A stretch of DNA of 64,000 bases from Chitinophagaceae bacterium. GTDB lineage: Bacteria; Bacteroidota; Bacteroidia; Chitinophagales; Chitinophagaceae. The DNA lies in NCBI GenBank assembly GCA_025934485.1, contig JAICXX010000001.1, positions 44,482-108,481 of the forward strand. Reading direction: 5' to 3'. The position numbers were made by a program, and so were the translations under genes. The notes beneath the pieces are model-generated. The model worked only from the letters and a program-made list of their open reading frames with translations. It had not been told where the DNA came from and did no database searches. Numbering within the stretch: position 1 is the first letter of the stretch; the number at the start of each line of letters is the position of its first letter. Positions 1 to 9,518 of the stretch are shown here, in pieces.

Positions 1-2093
1 CCCAGACGGATGTTGTGCTGGGTATAGATCGTGGTATGAAAGACATGTACGTTCACCTCCCTGCCGGGTCCGAAATTGGCCTTGTTGAGCGAGTAATAGG
101 TGTTGGCGCTAAAAAACGCCGAATACCTTTTGTAGGCAAGGGAATAACTCACATTAAGGCTCGCGACGTCCTGGTTCGCCAGATTCTCGCGGCGCACGAT
201 TGTTTTAAATCCCTGGACAGTATCTACCAAAGTGGTGGTGAGGTCTTTGGTATGACTATAATTCAGCGTGGCGGTGAGTTTATATTTATACATGAACGTT
301 AGACCTACGGTGTTCGTGTACTGCGGCCGGAGCAGTGTATTCCCCTGCGAGAAGGTATAGTCGTCAAGCTTGAACTCGAAGGGATTGAGGTCCTGGTAGG
401 CAGGACGGTCGATCCGCCGGCTATAACTCAGCGTCCATTGCTTGTCGGGGTTCTTGTTGTACGTGACGCCCGCGCTGGGGAAGAGATCGGTATAATGCCG
501 GGTGAAAGACGAGTCATAGGTGCTGAGATCGGCGGCCTGGGGCTTCCAGCCTGTAGACGTGCCCTTGTCATTGGTGTTCTCGGCGCGGAGCCCGCCCTGG
601 AAGGTCCAGCCGGGGATCGTCCGGTTATAGGTCACATAAAGGGCGTTGATTTTCTCCTTGTAATCGAAATTATTGCTGCTGAGGCTGTCCATCACCCGCT
701 GGGAGCCGGTGACGTCGTATTCCTGGAAGTCGTTGGTCGTGGTGACATAAGAGCACTTGCCGCCATAACCCAAACGGCCTTTGAGAAAGTTCGCCTCATA
801 ATCCACCTTGAGACTATAGATATGGATATTGGTGGGCGAAACGATATTGTAGTCGTGGCTATATAGCAGCGTCTTTTCCGTGGAATCGAAATAGTTGTTG
901 GGCTGAAGCTGGTTGCTGCGCAGATGGTAGAGGCTGTAATCCGCATCGATATCGAGCTCGTGGCCGCTGCTGTCCGCACGGCGATAGTTCAGATCGGTGC
1001 TGACGTTGTCGCTGGAGGTGACGGTGTGGTTATTGGCCTGCAGTATCCGGCTGGTCTCATTGGTGGGGATGTATACTATCGGCGTAGCGCTTGTTGTCGC
1101 CAGGGTTTCCACGGCCGATGATCCGTTGACCAGCAGACCCAGGGTGCTTTTTTTCGACAGAAACCAGTCTGCTCCCACCTTGTAGGTATGCGTGGTCGGG
1201 GTCGACAGAAAATTGCTGTGTTGCAGAAAGGACGTATCCAATTGCGTACGGTGCATGGTGGCATAGACCTCGTACTGCCCGTGATTGAACGAGTAGTCGC
1301 CATAGATATTGAAATGGGCGTCCCGGTGGTTGAAGCTCACGCCCGCGTTGTACTTGCTGTAGATGCCGGCATTGTAACCTGCGCTTACGGACATATTGTT
1401 CCCGAAGGCCGTATTCTTTTTGAGCCGGATATTGATGATGCCGGCCGAGCCCGCCGCTTCGTATTTGGCGCCAGGGTTGGCGATGATCTCGATAGAAGCG
1501 ATGGAGGATGACTGCAACGTTTTCAGGTAGTCGGCAAGAGTAGCCCCGGCGATATACGTGGGCCGTCCATCCACATAGACCTGTACGCCGTTCTTGCCGT
1601 TGAGACTCAGATTATTATCCTTATCCGCGGTGACCCCGGGGGACTTCTTCAGCAGCTCCAGCGCATCCGAACCCACGGCATCGATATTGCCTTCCACATG
1701 GAGGATCAGCTTATCGGTCCTGACCTCTACCAACGGTTTTTGCGCGGCGACTACGGTCTGTTGAAGTTCCCGCGCAACCCGGACCAGCAAGATGGCCGGG
1801 AGCTGCACATTTCCGCCGGCCCGCGTTTCAAAATTGGCCGAACTTTGTGACGCATAACCGATATGAGAGACGGTGACGAAATAGCTGCCGGGGTCGATGG
1901 CGGTAAAGGAGTACCTGCCGGTTGAATTTGAAATGCTTAGTTTTACTACTGAGGAATCCTTATTGTTTTTTAAAGCAATCGAAGCTCCAGCTAATGGTTT
2001 ACCCTGGTCGTCCTGGGCTAATCCTATAATATCCTGCGCTTTCGATCTTGCATAGGACAATAGGATGAAGAAACATAAAGCTGTTATTCTCAT
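1..2093 (-). CDS. Outer-membrane beta-barrel receptor with carboxypeptidase-like N-terminal domain (3' end cut off by window)
   Basis: The reading frame is open from an ATG at 2093 to the window edge, giving about 697 residues without a stop. It begins with a signal peptide (MRITALCFFILLSYA), then a CarboxypepD_reg-like domain (about 24-105, with GKPLAGASI and GYAS), a TonB plug-like domain (about 120-215, with LLKKSPGVT, VYVDGRP and the IEIIANPGAKYEAAGSAGIINI stretch), and a long series of alternating amphipathic strands. This is the layout of the outer membrane beta-barrel family (OMP_b-brl_3), usually about 780-800 residues, so roughly 80-100 C-terminal residues lie outside the window. No SusD partner is adjacent, so a SusC role is not supported; the substrate is unknown. 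Confidence 0.85.
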   Translation of the reverse strand, partial: MRITALCFFILLSYARSKAQDIIGLAQDDQGKPLAGASIALKNNKDSSVVKLSISNSTGRYSFTAIDPGSYFVTVSHIGYASQSSANFETRAGGNVQLPAILLVRVARELQQTVVAAQKPLVEVRTDKLILHVEGNIDAVGSDALELLKKSPGVTADKDNNLSLNGKNGVQVYVDGRPTYIAGATLADYLKTLQSSSIASIEIIANPGAKYEAAGSAGIINIRLKKNTAFGNNMSVSAGYNAGIYSKYNAGVSFNHRDAHFNIYGDYSFNHGQYEVYATMHRTQLDTSFLQHSNFLSTPTTHTYKVGADWFLSKKSTLGLLVNGSSAVETLATTSATPIVYIPTNETSRILQANNHTVTSSDNVSTDLNYRRADSSGHELDIDADYSLYHLRSNQLQPNNYFDSTEKTLLYSHDYNIVSPTNIHIYSLKVDYEANFLKGRLGYGGKCSYVTTTNDFQEYDVTGSQRVMDSLSSNNFDYKEKINALYVTYNRTIPGWTFQGGLRAENTNDKGTSTGWKPQAADLSTYDSSFTRHYTDLFPSAGVTYNKNPDKQWTLSYSRRIDRPAYQDLNPFEFKLDDYTFSQGNTLLRPQYTNTVGLTFMYKYKLTATLNYSHTKDLTTTLVDTVQGFKTIVRRENLANQDVASLNVSYSLAYKRYSAFFSANTYYSLNKANFGPGREVNVHVFHTTIYTQHNIRL

Positions 2094-2178
2094 GCGTGAT
2101 AGGCGGTTAATGGTTCTACGAAGGAAAGGAAATTTTTTTTGAAGGCCCAAAGCCAAAGCAAAATATTTTGAGAACCCG

Positions 2179-4449
2179 ATGGATTATATCAAACAGTATA
2201 AGAGTTTTATTAATAGCCATTATTTCAACGGCGCTATCCGTATCACTATAGGCATCACCCTCCCCGCTATCCTGCTAAGCCTGTTCCATAACCTGGGAGC
2301 CGGTATCATGCTTTCCATCGGCGCCATGTGCGTCGGCAACACGGATGCTCCGGGGCCGATACATCATCGCCGTAATGGGATGATAGCTTGCGTACTAATT
2401 ATTTTTTTAGTGACGTTGTTCATCCAGCTTGCCTCGTGGTCGGTGTGGCTCACCGGAACGCTGGTATTTGTATTCTGTCTTCTATTCTCCTTTATGGGTG
2501 TTTACGGCGCAAGGGCCACTTCCATCGGCCTCAATGCCCTGCTGGTGATGGTGCTGAACATCGACCGGCACCATACTCCGCTCGAAAGTCTCATCAACGC
2601 GGCCTATGTGCTGGCTGGCGGCGTTTGGTATACCGTGCTGAGCCTTTTGTTGTATAGTTTCAGGCCATACAAGCTGGTGCAACAGGCGCTTGGGGACTGC
2701 GTCCAGGCTACGTCGGGCTATCTGCGTATCAAGGCGGACTTCTATTCTCCCGATGTCGAATACGACAAGGCCTACCGGCAGTTGCTGGAGAGCCAGGTCG
2801 ACATCCATGCGAAACAGGACCTGGTCCGCGAGTTGTTGTTCAAGAGCCGGAATGTCGTCAAGGAGAGTACTCATGTGGGACGGGTGCTGATGATGATCTT
2901 CCTGGACATCATCGACCTGTTCGAACGGATCATGACCTCGCAACAGGATTACCGGATGCTGCATCAGTCATTCGACAACAGCGAGCTGATGCTGGAATGC
3001 CGCAAGCTGATCCTCGACCTGGCCGCCGAGCTGGATGATGTCGGTATCGCCATCATGAGCGGCAAGGCCTCCGTGGAGGACCCCGGGGTCTATGCCCGCA
3101 TTCGCCAGGCGCATGTGGATCTCAACAGATTCAGAGCGGAGCATCCGGGCGCTGTGGAGGCATACCTCGGGTTATGCAATATCCTGGACAGCATCGAGGA
3201 TCTCGCCGACCGGCTTCACACCTTGCACGGCTATACGACCTATGATCGAACGCTCGATAAAAAGCTCAACGCGGAGATCGATGTCGACGAATTTGTCGCG
3301 CACACGGAGGTAAACCGTAAGATCGTCTTCGACAACTTATCCTTTAAGGCAAATATCTTCCGGCATTCGTTTCGCGTCAGCATTGCCACCATCGTAGGCT
3401 ACATCATCGCCAGCATGCTTCCTTACGGTCACCATGAATATTGGATCCTGCTCACGGTCGTGGTGATTCTCAAACCGGCCTATAGCCTCTCCAAACGCCG
3501 CAATTTCGAGCGGTTGACGGGCACGTTATGCGGGGCGTTGGCCGGCTTGATCCTGTTGTATTTTATCACGGATGACAGGGTGCTGTTCGTGCTGATGATC
3601 GTGTTCATGATAGGAACGTATGTCTTTATCCGCACCAATTATCTTATCGCCGTGATCTTCACGACACCGTATGTGTTGCTCTTATTCCACCTGCTCTATC
3701 CTACCAATTTCCGCATCATCCTGGCGGACCGGGTGACCGACACGGTGATCGGGTCGGGGATTGCTTTTCTTGCCAATTTGCTGATCATCCCTGCGTGGGA
3801 GCACGAGCGGATCACGGATTTTATGACGGGCGCCTTGCAGTCGAATATCAATTACTTCCGGGATGTAGCATCGGCCTTTGCAGGGCGGCAGGTGACGGTG
3901 CAGCAATACAAGCTGTCGCGGAAAAAGGCTTTCGTGGCCCTCGCCAATCTCTCCGATGCCTTGTCGCGTATGCTGTCCGAGCCGCGCAGCCAGCAGAAGA
4001 GTATCACCGAAATGCACCAGTTTGTAGTCTCCAATCATATGCTTACGTCGCATATCGCGACCCTGGCTTATTATGTGGACCCATTTGCGGCTCGTTATGC
4101 CGACCCCGCCTATGAGCCCGTGATCGATGACATTAGCTTCCGTCTCGAGCAAACGGTAGCACTGCTGTCCGACCAGCCGCCGCTGTCGCGGACGCCGGTA
4201 AATAAAGAGGCGTTGCGGCTTCTCAACGAAAGGGTCAACGTCCTCATGGAGCGGCGCAAGGCGGAGATGGATGGTGGTGTTCCTGCCGACAGCGAGGCGC
4301 GCCGGCGGCTGAGCGAGTTCAAGCCCATCGTGGATCAGTTTAATTTTATCGGGAAGGTGGCCACGGACCTCATCAGGATCAGCGAACCTCTGCATATGGC
4401 GACCAAAGCCGGCCGGTGGCCGGCTGGCCGAAGGCCCATCATTGGATAG
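2179..4449 (+). CDS. FUSC family (YccS/YhfK-like) inner-membrane protein
   Basis: A 756-residue protein with two blocks of hydrophobic helices (about residues 15-165 and 395-540) separated by a soluble helical region of about 230 residues, and a soluble C-terminal tail. This duplicated membrane-bundle layout is typical of FUSC/YccS-type proteins related to aromatic-acid and fusaric-acid efflux components. The second bundle carries a YWILLTVVVILKP-like start and a KRR..ERLTGTLCGALAG loop, both characteristic of the family. It is transcribed divergently from the barrel receptor at 2093 and convergently with korA at 4550. Substrate cannot be inferred. Confidence 0.85.
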   Translation: MDYIKQYKSFINSHYFNGAIRITIGITLPAILLSLFHNLGAGIMLSIGAMCVGNTDAPGPIHHRRNGMIACVLIIFLVTLFIQLASWSVWLTGTLVFVFCLLFSFMGVYGARATSIGLNALLVMVLNIDRHHTPLESLINAAYVLAGGVWYTVLSLLLYSFRPYKLVQQALGDCVQATSGYLRIKADFYSPDVEYDKAYRQLLESQVDIHAKQDLVRELLFKSRNVVKESTHVGRVLMMIFLDIIDLFERIMTSQQDYRMLHQSFDNSELMLECRKLILDLAAELDDVGIAIMSGKASVEDPGVYARIRQAHVDLNRFRAEHPGAVEAYLGLCNILDSIEDLADRLHTLHGYTTYDRTLDKKLNAEIDVDEFVAHTEVNRKIVFDNLSFKANIFRHSFRVSIATIVGYIIASMLPYGHHEYWILLTVVVILKPAYSLSKRRNFERLTGTLCGALAGLILLYFITDDRVLFVLMIVFMIGTYVFIRTNYLIAVIFTTPYVLLLFHLLYPTNFRIILADRVTDTVIGSGIAFLANLLIIPAWEHERITDFMTGALQSNINYFRDVASAFAGRQVTVQQYKLSRKKAFVALANLSDALSRMLSEPRSQQKSITEMHQFVVSNHMLTSHIATLAYYVDPFAARYADPAYEPVIDDISFRLEQTVALLSDQPPLSRTPVNKEALRLLNERVNVLMERRKAEMDGGVPADSEARRRLSEFKPIVDQFNFIGKVATDLIRISEPLHMATKAGRWPAGRRPIIG

Positions 4450-4549
4450 ACGGGCGCCGGGACGATTTTTTGCCCACGACCCGAGCGCCCGGCTGGCGCC
4501 GCAGCAGGAGGTAGGCATAAATCCTTTGGTGTAGGCGGCCTGTGCCAGC

Positions 4550-6406
4550 CTAATTCATTCCCCCTAACAGCTCTCTTATCTTCAGTACCAGCTCCGTCTT
4601 GGTGATGGGTACGCCCATGATCTTGTGATATCCTTTGGCGTCGAGAAGGAACTGGTCGCGGATGATCTTTATGAGCTGACCGTTATTGATCTCCGGTATC
4701 AGCACCTGCTTGAAATTGCGCATCAGCTCGCCCAGGTTGGCGGGGAAAGGGCGAAGATGACGGAGGTGCGCGTGTGACACGGCATAGCCTTGCTGTTGCA
4801 GTTCGGCGACGGCGCTTTTGATGGAGCCATAGGTACTACCCCAGCCCAGAACGAGCAGATCGCCTTTTTCGGGACCGCTGTCGAGTTTTTGTGCGGGGAT
4901 ATGGTCGGCGATGCGGGCGACCTTTTCTTCGCGGATCTTGATCATCAGCTGATGGTTTTCCGGGTCGTAGCTCACGTTGCCGGTGACATTTTGTTTTTCC
5001 AGGCCGCCGATGCGGTGTTCCAGCCCGGGGGTGCCGGGAATGGCCCAGGGGCGAACGAGTTTTTCGTCGCGGAGATAGGGCTGGAATTTATCCTCGCTGT
5101 CGCCGAGTTCCGTTTTGAACCGCACTTCGATGGGCTGGAGGTCGGCGCTTTTGGGGAACTTCCAGGGTTCGGCGCCATTGGCGATATAGCCGTCGCTGAG
5201 GAAGATCACCGGTGTCATATGCTGGACGGCAATGCGCACGGCTTCATATACCGCGTCAAAGCAATCGCTGGGTGTGGAGGCGGAGACTACGGGCATGGGA
5301 CATTCCCCGTTACGGCCATAATAGGCCTGAAGGAGGTCGCTCTGTTCCGTTTTCGTGGGCAAGCCGGTCGAGGGGCCGCCACGTTGGATGTCACAGATGA
5401 TCAGCGGGATCTCGAGCATTACGGCGAGACCCATGGCTTCCGCTTTGAGCGCCATGCCCGGGCCCGAGGTAGTGGTGACGCCCAGCGAGCCGCCGTAGGC
5501 GGCGCCGATCGCGGAGGTGATACCGGCTATCTCGTCTTCGGCCTGAAAAGTACGTACTCCAAAAGCCTTCTGTTTGCTGAGTTCGTGGAGGATATCGCTG
5601 GCAGGGGTGATGGGATAGGAGCCCAGGAAGAGCGGCAATCCGCTTTTCTGCGAGGCCGCGACGAGCCCATAGGCCAGGGCCTGGTTACCCATGATGGAGC
5701 GGTATACACCCGGTTCCATCCTGGCCTTCTCCACTTTATAGGTGGTGGTGAACGTTTCGGTGGTGTCGCCAAAATGGTAGCCGGCCTGCAGCACCTTGAT
5801 ATTGCTTTGAAGGATCTCGGGTTTCTTACCGAATTTATCCGTAAGGAATTTTATCGTGCTGTCCATATCCCGGTTGTACATCCAATAAAGGAACCCGAGG
5901 ACGAACATATTCTTGGCGCGGTCCTTCTCCTTGGTGCCGAGGGTGATATCCTTGAGGGCCTCCCGGGTCATTTTGGTGACGTCCATGGGGAAGACCGTAT
6001 AGTTGTCTAGGGAATGGTCTTCCAACGGGTGGACCCCTTCGGGGTAGTTGGCGAGACGGAGGTTCTTGGTATCGAACCCTTCCGTATTGACGATGATCTT
6101 GCCGCCTTTTTTGAGGTTTTTGAGATTGGCTTTCAAGGCGGCGGCATTCATGGCTACCAGCACATCGCATTCGTCGCCCGGGGTGAAGACCTGATCGCTG
6201 GAAAAGCGAAGCTGATAGCCGCTGACGCCCGGCAGCGTGCCTTGCGGCGCCCTGATCTCGGCGGGGAAATCGGGGAAGGTGGCCAGGTCGATGCCCATGA
6301 GGGCTGTATTGTTGGTGAACTGACTACCGGTCAGTTGCATCCCGTCGCCGGAGTCCCCGGCGAACTTTATCACCACGTCTTTAAGGGTCTCTTCTTTTCT
6401 GTTCAT
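4550..6406 (-). CDS. korA: 2-oxoacid:ferredoxin oxidoreductase, fused gamma-alpha subunit (2-oxoglutarate type)
   Basis: A 618-residue protein. Residues about 10-200 form the gamma (POR) domain, with GDSGDGMQLTGS and TFPDFPAEIRAPQGT. Residues about 235-480 form the alpha pyrimidine-binding domain, with GNQALAYGLVAA, SYPITPASDILHEL, FQAEDEIAGITSAIGAAYGG and TTSGPG. The C-terminal domain follows. It would oxidatively decarboxylate 2-oxoglutarate (or another 2-oxoacid) to the acyl-CoA, with electrons to ferredoxin. The TPP-binding beta subunit, normally adjacent, is absent on both sides: downstream is the convergent FUSC gene and upstream is 250 bp without a recognisable gene. It must therefore pair with a beta subunit encoded elsewhere. 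Confidence 0.9.
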   Translation of the reverse strand: MNRKEETLKDVVIKFAGDSGDGMQLTGSQFTNNTALMGIDLATFPDFPAEIRAPQGTLPGVSGYQLRFSSDQVFTPGDECDVLVAMNAAALKANLKNLKKGGKIIVNTEGFDTKNLRLANYPEGVHPLEDHSLDNYTVFPMDVTKMTREALKDITLGTKEKDRAKNMFVLGFLYWMYNRDMDSTIKFLTDKFGKKPEILQSNIKVLQAGYHFGDTTETFTTTYKVEKARMEPGVYRSIMGNQALAYGLVAASQKSGLPLFLGSYPITPASDILHELSKQKAFGVRTFQAEDEIAGITSAIGAAYGGSLGVTTTSGPGMALKAEAMGLAVMLEIPLIICDIQRGGPSTGLPTKTEQSDLLQAYYGRNGECPMPVVSASTPSDCFDAVYEAVRIAVQHMTPVIFLSDGYIANGAEPWKFPKSADLQPIEVRFKTELGDSEDKFQPYLRDEKLVRPWAIPGTPGLEHRIGGLEKQNVTGNVSYDPENHQLMIKIREEKVARIADHIPAQKLDSGPEKGDLLVLGWGSTYGSIKSAVAELQQQGYAVSHAHLRHLRPFPANLGELMRNFKQVLIPEINNGQLIKIIRDQFLLDAKGYHKIMGVPITKTELVLKIRELLGGMN

Positions 6407-6657
6407 GGTTGTAAAGTTAACTCATTTTTTTACTATGCGGCTACGCATGGATTTTCCCAGATTTTTGAGGGTTTCCAGGTTGGATGCCGGCAGTGGAGGG
6501 GCGGCGTCGGGCATCACGAGTCCGGCATACCAGTAATTGCTGTAATGCAGGTTGATCCACAACCCTGAGCGTAAAATAAAGGTTTCCGGGGAAAGTGTCG
6601 GTCTTGGAATTTGGAGGTCGCAATTTGCGTCCTCCAAATGCTTAAATTGCTGATCGT

Positions 6658-7185
6658 ATGAGTGCAGCATCCCGCATCCAGGTCATCCAAGGCGACATCA
6701 CGAAACAGCCCGTCGACGCCATCGTCAATGCTGCCAATACCTCTCTGCTCGGCGGTGGCGGTGTGGATGGCGCCATCCATCGTGCCGGCGGTCCTGTGAT
6801 CCTGGAGGCTTGCCGTGCGATCCGCGCCAAACAAGGCAGCTGCGCTGTCGGCGAAGCCGTGATCACCACCGGTGGTAACCTGCCCGCCAAATATGTCATC
6901 CATACCGTAGGGCCGGTGTGGAACGGCGGTCATAAAGGCGAAGAAGAGCTGCTGGCCTCCGCCTACCGGAACTCGCTCCGGCTGGCCGTGGAGAACGGAA
7001 TAAGATCGCTCGCCTTTCCCAATATAAGCACCGGCATATACCATTTCCCGAAAGAAAAAGCTGCTGGCATTGCGGTCCATACTGTTCGCGAGTTCCTGTC
7101 GACCCACCCGCAGATCGAACAGGTCGTCTTCGTTTGTTTCGACAAGGAGAACTATGACCTATACACGCGCATGATGCCGGGGTGA
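6658..7185 (+). CDS. Macro-domain O-acetyl-ADP-ribose deacetylase
   Basis: A 175-residue single-domain protein that fits the YmdB/MacroD type of macro domain. Diagnostic segments are [19 protein letters not shown] at the N-terminus, [17 protein letters not shown] (ligand loop), [20 protein letters not shown], and [17 protein letters not shown]. The family hydrolyses O-acetyl-ADP-ribose and removes ADP-ribose from modified acidic residues in the cytoplasm. It is monocistronic between two minus-strand genes. Confidence 0.9.
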   Translation: MSAASRIQVIQGDITKQPVDAIVNAANTSLLGGGGVDGAIHRAGGPVILEACRAIRAKQGSCAVGEAVITTGGNLPAKYVIHTVGPVWNGGHKGEEELLASAYRNSLRLAVENGIRSLAFPNISTGIYHFPKEKAAGIAVHTVREFLSTHPQIEQVVFVCFDKENYDLYTRMMPG

Positions 7186-7262
7186 ACCAGCCTCTCAAGG
7201 AACCACAAGGTTGCCGTGGACTCCGCCCTTGCAGCCAAAATTACCGTCTCTGGATTCCGTCT

Positions 7263-8171
7263 TTACCATACCACCGTAGCCGATTTAAAACACCTTGACA
7301 AGGACCTCGCAGAGGTCCCGGTGGAAGAAATGGATTTCGGCAAAAGGTGCGATGACAATTTTACAAAAATAGCATCCCCAAACCCGCGGCTGGACGACCC
7401 CTTGCGGAACAACACCAGCTTATCATTGATGTACAAGAGAATATCCATGGTATTGGCCGAACGACACCACTGGTAGCTAGGCCGAAAGCGGATCATGAAC
7501 ATGTCGAGCGAGTCGCCGCGGAGACCGGTGAGCATCGACACCCGCGTGCGGGGGAATCTGTAGTCGATATAGTAGTCTTCTTCTTCCTGCTTCAGCCGCT
7601 TCTTTAGCCGGCGTTTGCCGACCTCGCCTTTTGAAAAATAGCCGATGGGGCTGAAGCTAAGCCCGGGACCATCGCCGGGCCTCTTCTCATTCCAGAGTTT
7701 TACCGGATGCTTCTTGTCCAGCAACCAGGCATAGTCTTCGTGCCGTTGCAGGGAATCGAATTGATAGCTGCTTGTCTCGGTGACCTTGACGGCGGGGAGG
7801 GCGACGACTTTCTCGTGCAGATACACCGTGTACTCCGAATCGAGCATGCTGCGGTTCACCGGCAACGTATCATTGAGATACCCAGCGGAGGTAATGATAA
7901 GTGTATCACCGGGACGCGTGGCGATGCGGTAATTGCCACCCAGATCAGAGATATTGTGCTGACCGAGCGCGCGATTGCTCACCGTAACGCCGGCAAGGAT
8001 CTCGCCAGAGCTTTTCAGCCTGATCCTGCCGGAGAGATGCGCCGGAGGCGGGGAAGACGACTGCAACGGCTGTCGGGGGAGCGGCGGCTGTTGGGTATGC
8101 GCCGGTTGCTGCGCCAGGGCCGTCGCCGGGACCAGCAAACAACAGAACAGCCACCGGTTAGTTGCATTCAT
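7263..8171 (-). CDS. Secreted carboxypeptidase-like regulatory-domain protein
   Basis: Starting at the ATG at 8171 gives 302 residues with a clean signal peptide (MNATNRWLFCCLLVPATALAQQ). An upstream in-frame start at 8246 would put 25 residues before it and is less likely. A proline/glutamine-rich linker is followed by a CarboxypepD_reg-like domain (LSGRIRLKSSGEILAGVTVSN ... GGNYRIATRPGDTLIITSAGYLND). The remainder is a conserved but uncharacterised region with charged KKRLKQEEEDYYIDYR. It lies 101 bp downstream of the MacB permease in the same orientation and may be the last gene of that operon. Function unknown; probably periplasmic or outer-membrane associated. Confidence 0.7.
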   Translation of the reverse strand: MNATNRWLFCCLLVPATALAQQPAHTQQPPLPRQPLQSSSPPPAHLSGRIRLKSSGEILAGVTVSNRALGQHNISDLGGNYRIATRPGDTLIITSAGYLNDTLPVNRSMLDSEYTVYLHEKVVALPAVKVTETSSYQFDSLQRHEDYAWLLDKKHPVKLWNEKRPGDGPGLSFSPIGYFSKGEVGKRRLKKRLKQEEEDYYIDYRFPRTRVSMLTGLRGDSLDMFMIRFRPSYQWCRSANTMDILLYINDKLVLFRKGSSSRGFGDAIFVKLSSHLLPKSISSTGTSARSLSRCFKSATVVW

Positions 8172-8272
8172 AAGAAGACAGTTGAGGGATAACCAAATAT
8201 GCAAATTTTCAGCCTGCGCCGCCGGCGACCGAACGAGGTTTAACATAAGATTAGAGCGAGCGCGCAGATCGC

Positions 8273-9508
8273 TTACTCATACCGCAATGCCTCGATGGGA
8301 TCGAGCCGCGAGGCTTTTTGCGCGGGATAATAGCCAAAGAAGACGCCGGTGATCGCGCACACCAAAAAAGACAACACAATAGACGACTCGGTGACGAGGG
8401 TGGGCCAATTGAGGAAGAGGGTGACCAGCCGGGCGGAGGTGATGCCCAGCACGACCCCGATGAGGCCGCCGGTGATGCTGATCAGGATCGCTTCGGTGAG
8501 GAATTGCAACAGGATGTCGACCCCGCGCGCGCCAATGGACATGCGCAGACCGATCTCGCGCGTGCGTTCCGTCACCGAGACATACATGATGTTCATGATG
8601 CCGATGCCACCCACGAGCAGCGAGATGCCGGCAATGACGGCCAGCAGGATCGTGAGGAGCTGGCTAGTCGAAGAAAAGGTATTGATAAGCTCCTGCATGG
8701 TCCGGACGGCAAAGTCGTCTTCATCCGTGGGCTTTAGCCGGTGCGTCGTCCGCAGGATGTTGGAGATCTCATCCGAAGCGGCGGTGGTGACGTTCTCGCT
8801 CACGGCCGATGCATAGATGTTCTGCACGAAGATCGTAGAGTTGGCCTGCGCGAGGATACGCCGCTGCACCGTGGTGAAAGGAGCGATGATGACATCGTCC
8901 TGATCCTGACCGAACGCACTTTCCCCTTTGGTCGTCAACGTGCCGATCACCAGCAACGGCACATTACCAAAACGAATATATTTCCCGATGGGCGATTCGC
9001 CGTTGGGGAAGAGGTTGCTTATCACCGTTTGGCCCAACAGGCAGACCTTGGCCTGGACCTGGACATCCCGATCGGTAAACGGGATGCCGTCCTGCAATGC
9101 CCACTGGCGGATCACGGAAAGATAATCGGGGTCGACACCCTGAATGGTCGTAGGCCAGTTGTTATTCCCATAAATAGCCTGTCCCTTTGCATTCGCCATG
9201 GGCGTCACGGCGCTGAGATCGGGTGCTTCCTTTTGCAAGGCTTTGACATCCTCGAGCGTCAGCGTCTGCACGGTGGTGGCGTCGAGCCGCGCGCCCGCGG
9301 AGATATTGCTGTTAGGCCGGATGATGATCATATTCGATCCCATCCCGCTAAGGGCGCTCTGGATGCTTTGCTTCGATCCCTGGCCGATCGCTACCATGGC
9401 GATCACGGCTCCCACCCCGATGATGATACCCAGCATGGTGAGAAAGGCCCGAAGCTTGTTGCGCTGCAGTGCCTTTAACGCGATCCGGAGAAGATTGAAG
9501 AGGCTCAT
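8273..9508 (-). CDS. MacB-type ABC transporter permease
   Basis: A 411-residue protein from the ATG at 9508; the open frame extends upstream to 9652 but overlaps the ATPase gene. It has the MacB_PCD/FtsX layout: one TM helix (ALQRNKLRAFLTMLGIIIGVGAVIAMVAIG), a periplasmic domain of about 220 residues, and three C-terminal TM helices (starting LLTILLAVIAGISLLVGGIGIMNI, with the ERTREIGLRMSIGAR loop). It is translated 10 bp after the ATPase gene and works with it and the adaptor and TolC genes upstream as a tripartite exporter of drugs, peptides or lipids. Confidence 0.92.
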   Translation of the reverse strand: MSLFNLLRIALKALQRNKLRAFLTMLGIIIGVGAVIAMVAIGQGSKQSIQSALSGMGSNMIIIRPNSNISAGARLDATTVQTLTLEDVKALQKEAPDLSAVTPMANAKGQAIYGNNNWPTTIQGVDPDYLSVIRQWALQDGIPFTDRDVQVQAKVCLLGQTVISNLFPNGESPIGKYIRFGNVPLLVIGTLTTKGESAFGQDQDDVIIAPFTTVQRRILAQANSTIFVQNIYASAVSENVTTAASDEISNILRTTHRLKPTDEDDFAVRTMQELINTFSSTSQLLTILLAVIAGISLLVGGIGIMNIMYVSVTERTREIGLRMSIGARGVDILLQFLTEAILISITGGLIGVVLGITSARLVTLFLNWPTLVTESSIVLSFLVCAITGVFFGYYPAQKASRLDPIEALRYE

Positions 9509-9518
9509 GGTAACTGTT

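Noticed and set aside
4450..4549. GC-rich inverted repeats (GGGCGC...GCGCCC) between the convergent FUSC and korA genes, considered as a terminator
   Set aside because: Arms are far apart and there is no suitable T-run after the second arm.
4790..6010. A 406-codon plus-strand frame opposite korA
   Set aside because: Antisense to korA, with no recognisable domain.
6422..6570. A short minus-strand frame just upstream of korA, ending NLETLKNLGKSMRSRIVKK
   Set aside because: Protein-like composition, but no ATG near a usable start and no recognised family; could be a small peptide or a remnant. Not strong enough to annotate.
7216..7476. An 86-codon plus-strand frame after the macro-domain gene
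   Set aside because: Antisense to the C-terminus of the 7263-8171 gene, with no independent support.
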